Positions 1-5,990 of a DNA stretch of 7,791 nucleotides are shown here, piece by piece; positions within the stretch are counted from its first letter, which is position 1, and each line of letters begins with the position of its first letter. The notes beneath the pieces were generated by a model. It had not been told where the DNA came from and ran no database searches. It worked only from the letters and a program-made list of their open reading frames with translations. Both the position numbers and the translations under genes were made by a program. Source of the stretch: Rhodospirillaceae bacterium UBA6608 (GTDB taxonomy: Bacteria > Pseudomonadota > Alphaproteobacteria > Rhodospirillales_A > Casp-alpha2); assembly GCA_002433335.1 (NCBI GenBank), contig DJHY01000118.1, forward strand, positions 1 through 7,791, given 5' to 3'.

Positions 1-1324
1 CTATTACTCCCATTACGTCGGCGACATTTTCGGTGCCCCCCTGGCGATCGAGGGTCTGATGGCTTTCTTCCTGGAAGCGACCTTCATCGGTCTGTTCTTT
101 TTCGGTTGGAACAAGCTCAGCCCCCTCGGCCATCTGTTTTCGACCTGGATGGTGGCGATCGGATCGAACATGTCGGCGTTGTGGATTTTGATCGCCAACG
201 CCTGGATGCAGAACCCCGTGGGATCGGAATTCAACCCCGACACCATGCGGATGGAGATCACCTCGTTCGGTGAGGTCATTTTCAACCCGGTCGCCCAATC
301 CAAATTCGTCCATACCGTTTCGGCGGGCTACGTCACCGGGGCCGTGTTCGTCCTGGCGATCAGCGCGCTTTATCTGTTGAAGGGGCGCTACCGCCCGTTC
401 GCCAAGCGCTCGATGACCGTGGCCGCCAGCTTCGGCCTGGCATCGGCCCTGTCGGTGGTCGTGCTGGGCGACGAAAGCGGATACACCGCGACCCAGCATC
501 AGCGCATGAAGATCGCCTCGATCGAGGCCGAATGGGAAACCCACCCGGCCCCGGCGGGCTTCAACATATTCGCGCTGCCCAACAGCGAAACCAAAAGCAA
601 CGATTACGAGGTCAAGGTGCCCTGGCTGCTGGGCCTGATCGCGACCCGCAGCCTGGACAAGGAAGTGACCGGCATCAAGGATCTGGTCGCGGAATCGCGC
701 CGCCGCATCGGCACCGGCCTGATCGCCTATCAGGCCTTGGAACGGCTGCGCCAGGACCCGAAGAACACCGCCGCCCGCGCCCTGGTCAAGGCCAGCGACC
801 ATTACCTGGGCTATGCCTTGCTGCTGAAGAAGTACCGCGACGACATCCTGAACGCGACGGATCAGGAAATCGAACAGGCCGCCTGGGACACGGTTCCGCA
901 TGTCGCGGCGCTGTTCTGGGCGTTCCGCATCATGGTCGCGCTCGGCTTCTTCTTCATCCTGTTGTTCGCGGCGGCGTTCTATATCGCGTCGCGCCGACAG
1001 TTCGAGAAACGACGATGGTTCCTATGGATGCCCCTTCTCAGCCTGCCCCTACCTTGGGTCGCGGCCGAATTGGGTTGGATCGTCGCCGAATACGGCCGCC
1101 AGCCGTGGGCGATCGAAGGCGTGTTGCCGACGTTCCTTGGCGTCTCGTCTGTATCGGCAACGGATGTCGGCATGTCGCTGGCGGGCTTCATCCTATTCTA
1201 CAGCACCCTGGCCGTGGTCGATTTTTTCCTGATGGTCAAATACGTGCGCAAGGGCCCGAAAGGCTTCTTCGGACGACCGCTGGCCAGCACCCAACCCGAA
1301 CCCCGCCCGGCACCGGCGGAATGA
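1..1324 (+). CDS. cydA: Cytochrome bd ubiquinol oxidase subunit I (CydA), 5'-truncated by window edge
   Basis: Catalytic subunit of cytochrome bd, an inner-membrane terminal oxidase that takes electrons from quinol and reduces O2 to water. The reading frame is already open at base 2 (YYSHYVGDIFGAP...), so the start lies upstream. About 440 codons are present, and by comparison with the 522-residue E. coli protein about 82 N-terminal residues are missing, including the heme d ligand His19. Visible key residues, in E. coli numbering: His186 (FVHT, codon at 311-313) and Met393 (FRIMVALGF), the heme b558 ligands; Lys252 and Glu257 in the quinol loop (MKIASIEAEWE); and Glu445 in AEYGRQPW, the heme b595 ligand. 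Their spacing matches E. coli exactly. The stretch between them is long, so this is the long-Q-loop subtype. The short polar tail is rich in Pro. The stop is followed 15 bases later by cydB, so the two are one operon. Confidence 0.98.
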   Translation, partial: YYSHYVGDIFGAPLAIEGLMAFFLEATFIGLFFFGWNKLSPLGHLFSTWMVAIGSNMSALWILIANAWMQNPVGSEFNPDTMRMEITSFGEVIFNPVAQSKFVHTVSAGYVTGAVFVLAISALYLLKGRYRPFAKRSMTVAASFGLASALSVVVLGDESGYTATQHQRMKIASIEAEWETHPAPAGFNIFALPNSETKSNDYEVKVPWLLGLIATRSLDKEVTGIKDLVAESRRRIGTGLIAYQALERLRQDPKNTAARALVKASDHYLGYALLLKKYRDDILNATDQEIEQAAWDTVPHVAALFWAFRIMVALGFFFILLFAAAFYIASRRQFEKRRWFLWMPLLSLPLPWVAAELGWIVAEYGRQPWAIEGVLPTFLGVSSVSATDVGMSLAGFILFYSTLAVVDFFLMVKYVRKGPKGFFGRPLASTQPEPRPAPAE

Positions 1325-1325
1325 T

Positions 1326-1331
1326 GGAGGG
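1326..1331 (+). promoter_or_regulatory. Ribosome binding site of cydB
   Basis: GGAGGG sits eight bases before the ATG at 1340, directly after the cydA stop codon. It fixes the cydB start and suggests cydB is translated from its own strong site within the cyd transcript. Confidence 0.8.
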
Positions 1332-1339
1332 TTAGACAG

Positions 1340-2488
1340 ATGGAATTGCTCCTCGATTATCCGACGCTCCGCGTCATTTGGTGGCTTCTGCTCGGCATCC
1401 TGCTGGCGGGCTTTGCCGTGATGGACGGGTTCGACCTGGGGCTGGCGGCGTTGCTGCCCTTCGCCGCGCGAACGGACGAAGACCGCCGCCTGCTGCTCAA
1501 TGCCATCGGCCCGGTCTGGGAAGGCAATCAGGTATGGTTGATCCTGGGTGCCGGGGCGATCTTCGCCGCCTGGCCCCCGCTTTACGCCACCGCGTTTTCC
1601 GGCTTTTACGGGGCGATGTTCCTGGTCTTGGCGGCCTTGATCCTGCGACCGGTCGGCTTCAAGTTCCGCTCCAAAGTCGCCGATCCGCGCTGGCGCACCG
1701 TTTGGGACTGGGCCCTGTTCGTCGGCGGGGCCGTGCCGGCACTGGTGTTCGGCGTCGCCGTCGGCAATGCGCTGCAGGGGGTGCCCTTCACCCTGGATGA
1801 TCGCCTGCTGTCCCATTACGACGGCGGGCTGCTGGGCCTGTTGAACCCCTTCGCCCTGTTGGTCGGCCTGGTTTCGTTGACCATGCTGATGCAACACGGC
1901 GCGGCCTTCGGCGCGTCCAAGACCGACGGGCCGATCGCCAATCGGCTGGCCCTATTCGGCGGTATCGCCGGATTGGCGGCGACGGTCCTGTTCGGGCTGG
2001 CCGGGGTTTGGATTTATTTCGGGGTCGACGGATATGCGATCACCGGGACAGCAGTCATGGATGGCCCATCGAACCCGCTGTTGAAAGAGGTCGCGGTCAC
2101 GCCCGGCGCTTGGTTCGATAACTACGCCCGCTGGCCGCTGACGATGCTTGTTCCGGCCGTTGGGTTGCTCGGGCTGCTTCTGGCCTCGATCACCCTATGC
2201 ACCTTTCACCGCCCGCGCCTGGCAACCTTCATCAGCGGCCTGGGCATTGCCGGTGTGGTGGGGACGGTCGGGGTTTCTATGTTCCCGTTCATCTTGCCGT
2301 CGTCGATCAATCCCAAGGCCAGCCTGACGGTCTGGGATGCATCGTCGAGCCATCTGACCCTGTTCATCATGCTGGTGGCGACCCTGATCTTCATGCCCAT
2401 CGTGGTGATCTACACCACCTGGGTCTATCGGGTCCTAAGCGGCAAGCTCAGCCGCGACAGCATCGCCGCCGAAGAAAACAGCTACTGA
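1340..2488 (+). CDS. cydB: Cytochrome bd ubiquinol oxidase subunit II (CydB)
   Basis: Second large membrane subunit of cytochrome bd; it pairs with CydA and helps form the oxygen and proton paths. The 382 residues compare with 379 in E. coli. Family motifs, in order: AVMDGFDLG (26-34), GPVWEGNQVWLI (57-68), FSGFYGAMF (86-94), RPVGF (103-107), GNALQGVPF (142-150), MFPFILPSS (314-322) and LTVWDASSSHLTL (329-341). Multiple hydrophobic segments fit the usual nine-helix topology. E. coli has Asp58 in the WDGN motif, part of a proposed proton route; here the residue is Glu61 (WEGN), a conservative change common in the family. The ATG is supported by a GGAGGG ribosome binding site at 1326-1331, eight bases upstream. 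It lies between cydA and cydX on the same strand. Confidence 0.98.
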   Translation: MELLLDYPTLRVIWWLLLGILLAGFAVMDGFDLGLAALLPFAARTDEDRRLLLNAIGPVWEGNQVWLILGAGAIFAAWPPLYATAFSGFYGAMFLVLAALILRPVGFKFRSKVADPRWRTVWDWALFVGGAVPALVFGVAVGNALQGVPFTLDDRLLSHYDGGLLGLLNPFALLVGLVSLTMLMQHGAAFGASKTDGPIANRLALFGGIAGLAATVLFGLAGVWIYFGVDGYAITGTAVMDGPSNPLLKEVAVTPGAWFDNYARWPLTMLVPAVGLLGLLLASITLCTFHRPRLATFISGLGIAGVVGTVGVSMFPFILPSSINPKASLTVWDASSSHLTLFIMLVATLIFMPIVVIYTTWVYRVLSGKLSRDSIAAEENSY

Positions 2489-2493
2489 CGAAA

Positions 2494-2514
2494 CCGCGGG
2501 CCGCAGCCGCGCGG
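2494..2514 (+). other. Intercistronic hairpin between cydB and cydX
   Basis: In the 43-base gap between cydB and cydX, CCGCG (2494-2498) can pair with CGCGG (2510-2514), and GGC (2499-2501) with GCC (2506-2508). This leaves a four-base CGCA loop and one bulged G. The GC-rich stem ends just before the cydX ribosome binding site and has no T-run, so it is not an intrinsic terminator. It could stabilise the upstream mRNA or tune cydX output; that role is inference. Confidence 0.35.
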
Positions 2515-2518
2515 CGAG

Positions 2519-2525
2519 AAGGAGA
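2519..2525 (+). promoter_or_regulatory. Ribosome binding site of cydX
   Basis: AAGGAGA lies six bases before the ATG at 2532. A site this strong in front of a 32-codon frame is good evidence that the small gene is translated. Confidence 0.8.
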
Positions 2526-2531
2526 AACACG

Positions 2532-2630
2532 ATGTGGTATTTCGCTTGGGGATTGGGGCTTGGGCTGGCCTGCGCCTTCGCCGTCCTGAACGCCATGTGG
2601 TTCGAACTGGACAGCGAAGCCGACAAATAA
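2532..2630 (+). CDS. cydX: Cytochrome bd small subunit CydX (32 residues)
   Basis: Single-helix accessory subunit of cytochrome bd that binds CydA and stabilises the heme groups. The frame encodes 32 residues and begins MWYFAW, the family hallmark also found at the start of E. coli CydX (37 residues). One hydrophobic helix covers about residues 3-23, followed by a short acidic tail (FELDSEADK). Glu25, at the end of the helix, falls at the same position as Glu25 of E. coli CydX. The gene lies 43 bases after cydB on the same strand, behind a strong ribosome binding site. It is short enough to be missed by routine gene calling. The first residues, helix position and operon place together make the call firm. 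Confidence 0.94.
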   Translation: MWYFAWGLGLGLACAFAVLNAMWFELDSEADK

Positions 2631-2634
2631 CCCC

Positions 2635-2667
2635 TATCCCGTCACTCAGGGTTAACTGGCCGGGATA
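2635..2667. other. Weak inverted repeat at the convergent cydX / hydrolase junction
   Basis: TATCCCG (2635-2641) and CGGGATA (2661-2667) form a 7-base inverted repeat with a 19-base loop, across the 21-base gap between the convergent stop codons. The right arm lies inside the last codons of the hydrolase gene. Neither strand has a following T-run, so a classical intrinsic terminator is not supported. It may be a weak bidirectional transcript end or chance. Confidence 0.25.
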
Positions 2668-4487
2668 ATCGGCAAAACCACCTGGGACGGCCGCGCGGGA
2701 TCGATGAACAAGGTCTGGCGCGCCACCTGGGTGCAGCGGTTCAGGCCCAGCGGCTCGCCCGTGTTCGGGTTGACGTCGTAATGCGGGGCATTGCTGCTGG
2801 AAACATCGATGCGGATGCGATGCCCGGCGGCGAAGAAGTTGCTGGTCGCCTGGAGCTGCAATTCAACCTCATAGGCCTCGCCCGGGACCATCATCTCGGC
2901 CTTGTCGAACCCGTTGCGATAGCGCATGCGCAGGATCGAATCCCCCAGGTTCAGGGCGTAGCCGTTGGGATAATCCTCGTTGGGCGGGTATTCGTCGATC
3001 AGCTTGACCGTGAAATCCGTATCCACCGCCGACGAGGCAACCCAAAGGCGGCAGATCACCACGCCGGTAACCTCCACCCCCTGTTGCAACGGTGGGGTTC
3101 GGAACACGATCACGTCGGACCGCGCCGCCAACGGCAGGCGCGGGCTTTTGTCGCCGGACATGGTGCCGCTGTTCTGGTCATAGCCACCGCCTTCCAGGAA
3201 GCCGGTGGTGCCGTAGTTGGTGAAGTTGCCGCCAACCGTCGGCACCGGATTGGCCGGGTCGAAATCGTATTGGATCGGCGTCGTTCCTTCCGATGATTTC
3301 TCCGGCGACAATCCACCGCCCGGATTGAAATAGAACGTCGTCGGCTGCATCCGCTGGATCGGCCATTCCTGCTCGTCCCGCCAGCGCCCGCCATGCATCA
3401 GCCGCCCCATGCCGTCGCGCCGCCCGCTGCCGCCGCCCATCACGAACAGGCGCACCGGGGCTTCCTTGTCCAGCCCGGTATTCATGCCCTTCATCTGATG
3501 GTCGAGCCAACGCAGGCGCAGAGCGTTGTTGTCCTCCAGCGCCGCTTCGGCCCCAAAGTCCACATCCCCGGCCCAGGATTGAATGAACATGTCCCCGCCG
3601 TGCAGCCAGGTACCGATCACCAATTGCTTCGGCGTGCGGTGGCGTTTCTTCAGTTGCTCGTACTTCCACAAGGTCGCGGTGATGTGGTGGCCGTACCACG
3701 AGGTTTCGAACAACAGGGGAATGTCCGGGTAGTCATCGATGTATTCCTCGATGCACAAATCCGGCGTTTTCCAATAATCCTCGTAGTCGGACTTGGTCAG
3801 CATGTCGAAGAACCACTGTTCGTAGTCCGGGACCAGCCGCAGGGGCGATTCCCCCTGGCGCAACGGCTGATGAACCAACCATTTCGGCAGGTTGGCCCAC
3901 ATCTCGTCCAACTGCTTGCGGATGCGCGGATCGGATTGGGCTTGCTGGCTGCTGCGGGCCATCCAGACGACGTATTGAAAGGCGATGGCGTATTCGCAGG
4001 CCCCGCCATGGCGCATGGTCTGGCGGAAATAGTTGTAGGCCCCGTCGTACAGAACCTGGGTCGTCAGCTTTTCGGGATGATGGATCGCCAGGGCCTGCTG
4101 CGTCGCGGTGGTGTAGGAAATGCCGACCGTGCCGACCGTGCCGCACCAGGGCTGCGCCGCCAACCAGGCCATGGTGTCGCGTCCGTCAGGGGCTTCGTTG
4201 CGCAGGAATTCGAAACTGCCTTCCGAGGACCAGCGCCCGCGCACGTCCTGCACCACATAGATATAACCGCGCTTGGCGAAGTACCGGCCGGTCACGGAAT
4301 AGGCCATGCGCCCCTTGTCATAAGGAGAGCGTTCCAACAGCACCGGCCATTCACCGTCCAGCGCCTTGCCACCCAGGGCCGGGCGATAGACGTCGAGGTA
4401 CAAGGTCACCCCATCCGCCATGGTGACGGGGATATCCGCCTCGAAAGCCCAGTCGTATTGCTGGCTCGATCCTTCGTACCCCTGCAT
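2652..4487 (-). CDS. CocE/NonD-family alpha/beta hydrolase (peptidase S15-like), probable catalytic Asp replaced by Gly
   Basis: Predicted serine hydrolase of the family holding cocaine esterase CocE and X-Pro dipeptidyl-peptidases; family members act as esterases, acylases or peptidases, and the substrate here is unknown. From the chosen start it has 611 residues (CocE 574). The alpha/beta-hydrolase part carries ERSPYDK (oxyanion Tyr56), VVQDVRGRWSSEG, and nucleophile Ser124 in VGISY (codon 4116-4118). His296 in GTWLH (3600-3602) fits the catalytic His. Where CocE has Asp259 in GWYD, this protein reads SWYG, so the position is Gly266 (3690-3692, codon GGC). Serine-to-acid spacing is 142 in both proteins. 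The C-terminal part (about 340-605) is the beta jelly-roll, with SSSNAPHYDVNPNTGE. No signal peptide is seen, so it is probably cytosolic. The start at 4487 has AAGGTG five bases upstream; the in-frame GTG at 4544 has none and would add a basic tail. It is last in the leftward gene string. Confidence 0.9.
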   Translation of the reverse strand: MQGYEGSSQQYDWAFEADIPVTMADGVTLYLDVYRPALGGKALDGEWPVLLERSPYDKGRMAYSVTGRYFAKRGYIYVVQDVRGRWSSEGSFEFLRNEAPDGRDTMAWLAAQPWCGTVGTVGISYTTATQQALAIHHPEKLTTQVLYDGAYNYFRQTMRHGGACEYAIAFQYVVWMARSSQQAQSDPRIRKQLDEMWANLPKWLVHQPLRQGESPLRLVPDYEQWFFDMLTKSDYEDYWKTPDLCIEEYIDDYPDIPLLFETSWYGHHITATLWKYEQLKKRHRTPKQLVIGTWLHGGDMFIQSWAGDVDFGAEAALEDNNALRLRWLDHQMKGMNTGLDKEAPVRLFVMGGGSGRRDGMGRLMHGGRWRDEQEWPIQRMQPTTFYFNPGGGLSPEKSSEGTTPIQYDFDPANPVPTVGGNFTNYGTTGFLEGGGYDQNSGTMSGDKSPRLPLAARSDVIVFRTPPLQQGVEVTGVVICRLWVASSAVDTDFTVKLIDEYPPNEDYPNGYALNLGDSILRMRYRNGFDKAEMMVPGEAYEVELQLQATSNFFAAGHRIRIDVSSSNAPHYDVNPNTGEPLGLNRCTQVARQTLFIDPARPSQVVLPIIPAS

Positions 4488-4492
4488 GAGCG

Positions 4493-4498
4493 CACCTT
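4493..4498 (-). promoter_or_regulatory. Ribosome binding site of the hydrolase gene, deciding its start
   Basis: On the minus strand AAGGTG lies five bases before the ATG at 4487. The upstream in-frame GTG at 4544 has no comparable site, so translation most likely starts at 4487. The site lies in one arm of a longer inverted repeat. Confidence 0.6.
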
Positions 4499-4593
4499 TT
4501 TTCCGTTGTGGTTTCTGTGACTGCCGCGCCGCGGTCCTGGGCACTAGCCTGCATCGCCCGACCGGCGGGCGTCAAACCAATTGGAAAAAGGTG
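4493..4593 (-). other. Structured leader between phnA and the hydrolase gene
   Basis: This stretch fills the 113-base gap between the two genes. In the minus-strand RNA, the segment from 4593 down to 4583 (CACCTTTTTCC) can pair with that from 4504 down to 4493 (GGAAAAAAGGTG), giving 11 pairs with one bulged A. The second arm contains the hydrolase ribosome binding site. Inside the roughly 78-base loop is a perfect hairpin at 4555-4571, with arms CGCCCG and CGGGCG and a five-base loop. The hairpin has no T-run after it, so it is not a standard terminator. The pairing is seen in the sequence; a role in holding back translation is inference. Confidence 0.35.
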
Positions 4594-4600
4594 ACGGTCG

Positions 4601-5182
4601 TCAGGACGATTTCTTCACGAATTCCGTCAGGATGACGATCACCTGGCCGTTGATGCGGCCTTCGATCTGTTTGGGGTTGTCGGGAACCAGAGAGATGCCG
4701 CGCACCGCCGTGCCCCGCTTGGCGGTGAAGCCGCCGCCCTTGACGTTCAGGTCCTTGATCAAGGTTACCGTATCGCCGGCGGCCAAGGTCGCGCCGTGGC
4801 AATCGCGGTGTTCGACCGCGTCCTCGCCGCCACCGGCATCCTGCCCCGCCTGCGCCCAAGCCAAGGTTTCCTCGTCCAAATACAACTGATCCAAAAGGTC
4901 GACGGCCCAGGCCTGACCGTCCAGACGGTTCAACATGCGCCAGGCCATGACTTGCACCGCCGGGACCGGCGTCCACATGCTGTCGGCCAGGCACCGCCAA
5001 TGGTTGGGATCGATCTCCGCCTCGCCGCCGATCTGCGCCCGGCAGGTCCCGCAAAGCAGGACCGCCTGATCGGCGGAGCCGTCTGACGTGGGCGGCACCT
5101 CGTAAACGGCAAGGTCCGTAGTCGCAGCGCAAATTTCACAGGCCGCGCCGCTGCGCGCCTGAAGGTCGTTTTCCGTGGTCAT
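4601..5182 (-). CDS. phnA: PhnA-domain zinc-ribbon protein (long YjdM-like form)
   Basis: Member of the PhnA/YjdM family, named after an E. coli gene near the phosphonate operon but with no proven role in phosphonate use; the function is unknown. It has 193 residues, against 111 in E. coli YjdM. The N-terminal part has a likely zinc ribbon of two Cys pairs, CEIC (Cys15, Cys18) and CGTC (Cys44, Cys47). A middle segment of about 80 residues (55-125) with HWRCLADSMW and PAVQVMAWRML is absent from YjdM. The C-terminal domain (about 127-192) carries the family core: GDTVTLIKDLNVKGG, KRGT and a TEFVKKS ending. There is no signal peptide or membrane helix, so it is a cytosolic protein. The start has only a weak AGAG ribosome site at 5191-5194. 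It lies 64 bases after hmuV and 113 bases before the hydrolase, on the same strand, and could share their transcript or have its own promoter. Confidence 0.9.
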   Translation of the reverse strand: MTTENDLQARSGAACEICAATTDLAVYEVPPTSDGSADQAVLLCGTCRAQIGGEAEIDPNHWRCLADSMWTPVPAVQVMAWRMLNRLDGQAWAVDLLDQLYLDEETLAWAQAGQDAGGGEDAVEHRDCHGATLAAGDTVTLIKDLNVKGGGFTAKRGTAVRGISLVPDNPKQIEGRINGQVIVILTEFVKKSS

Positions 5183-5208
5183 GGCGAAATCTCTAGGTTG
5201 TGGATTTC

Positions 5209-5223
5209 ACCCGTTTAACGGGT
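5209..5223. promoter_or_regulatory. Perfect 15-base palindrome between hmuV and phnA
   Basis: ACCCGTTTAACGGGT has 7-base arms around a central T. It sits 27 bases before the phnA start and 23 bases after the hmuV stop. It could be a DNA operator for a dimeric regulator, or in RNA a five-pair stem with a five-base loop at the end of the hmu transcript. No T-run follows on the minus strand, so an operator or a non-classical end are both possible. Confidence 0.35.
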
Positions 5224-5246
5224 CGGGCGCGGGATTGAAAGCCCCC

Positions 5247-5990
5247 TCAGCCGCCGAACACCAACTCGGGCGCGACCTCGAACACCTCGGCAACCGTCTC
5301 CGCCGTCACCGTATCAGCGACCAAACCGGCGGCGACGCAGGCCCCGGCCCGAAGAACGATCGCCCGATCCGCATAGCGGCGCACCAGGTTCAGGTCATGC
5401 ATCACAACGCAAACCCCCATGCCCTGCTCGATCGCCAATTGCCGGGCCAGTTGCAGCACCTGGTGCTGATGCTTCAGATCCAACTCCGAAGTCGGCTCGT
5501 CCAGGAACAGGTACGCTCCCTGTGTTTCCCAGACCTGCGCCAGCACCCGGGCCAACTGCACCCGTTGCCGTTCGCCTCCGGACAGGGTCGGGAACACCCG
5601 GTCGCACAGATGCCAGGCATCGACGTATTCCAAAGCCTGTCGAATAATCGCCGCATCGGCGAAGCTGGTCCCGTTACCGCCGTGCGGCGCACGTCCCATG
5701 GCGACCACTTCGGTCACGAGGAAGGGAAAGGTCACCGCTGCCCCTTGGGACAACACGGCGCGTCGGCAGGCCAATTCGCGCAGGGTGAATTCGCCCAGCG
5801 GTCGACCGTCCAGGCGAACCTCGCCCCGATCGACCGGCGTCGCCCCGGTCAGGCATTTCAACAGGGTCGATTTCCCGGCACCGTTCGGCCCGATGATCGC
5901 CGTGACCTCGCCGGGCGCGATCTCGACGCTGACCCGGTCCGGAATGTTGCGGTCGCCGAGCCGGCGACTGATGTCATGGGCGGAAATCAC
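5247..5990 (-). CDS. hmuV: Hemin ABC transporter ATP-binding protein (HmuV)
   Basis: Cytosolic ATPase that drives heme import through HmuU. From the chosen GTG start the protein has 247 residues, a normal length for HmuV. It carries a full set of ABC motifs: Walker A GPNGAGKST (34-42), Q-loop Gln82, signature LSGGERQR (136-143), Walker B LFLDEPTSELD (161-171) and switch His198 in VMHD. The segment DEPTSELDLKHQHQVL is typical of the HmuV group within iron-type ABC ATPases. GTG at 5990 overlaps the hmuU stop as GTGA and has a strong GGGAGG site eight bases upstream. The longer frame from 6029 starts inside hmuU without such a site and adds 13 residues foreign to the family. Heme as substrate, rather than a siderophore or cobalamin, rests mainly on the HmuT partner. 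Confidence 0.94.
   Translation of the reverse strand: MISAHDISRRLGDRNIPDRVSVEIAPGEVTAIIGPNGAGKSTLLKCLTGATPVDRGEVRLDGRPLGEFTLRELACRRAVLSQGAAVTFPFLVTEVVAMGRAPHGGNGTSFADAAIIRQALEYVDAWHLCDRVFPTLSGGERQRVQLARVLAQVWETQGAYLFLDEPTSELDLKHQHQVLQLARQLAIEQGMGVCVVMHDLNLVRRYADRAIVLRAGACVAAGLVADTVTAETVAEVFEVAPELVFGG

Noticed and set aside
532..1335. Plus-strand open frame overlapping cydA in another frame
   Set aside because: Low-complexity Pro/Gly/Arg-rich translation within conserved cydA; no ribosome site or family match.
2631..2670. Intrinsic terminator between cydX and the hydrolase gene
   Set aside because: The 7-base stem has a long 19-base loop and no T-run on either strand; it is listed only as a weak inverted repeat.
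3393..4520. Long plus-strand open frame (375 codons) opposite the hydrolase gene
   Set aside because: It lies fully antisense to a well-supported gene, its translation has no recognisable domain, and such frames are expected opposite GC-rich codons.
4555..4571. The CGCCCG/CGGGCG hairpin as the terminator of the hmu-phnA transcript
   Set aside because: The minus strand after the stem reads ATGCAGGC rather than a T-run, so it is described as part of the leader structure.
4505..4582. Possible promoter before the hydrolase gene (a TTGACG-like element on the minus strand)
   Set aside because: No convincing -10 element at 16-18 bases spacing could be found, and the segment overlaps the 4555-4571 hairpin.
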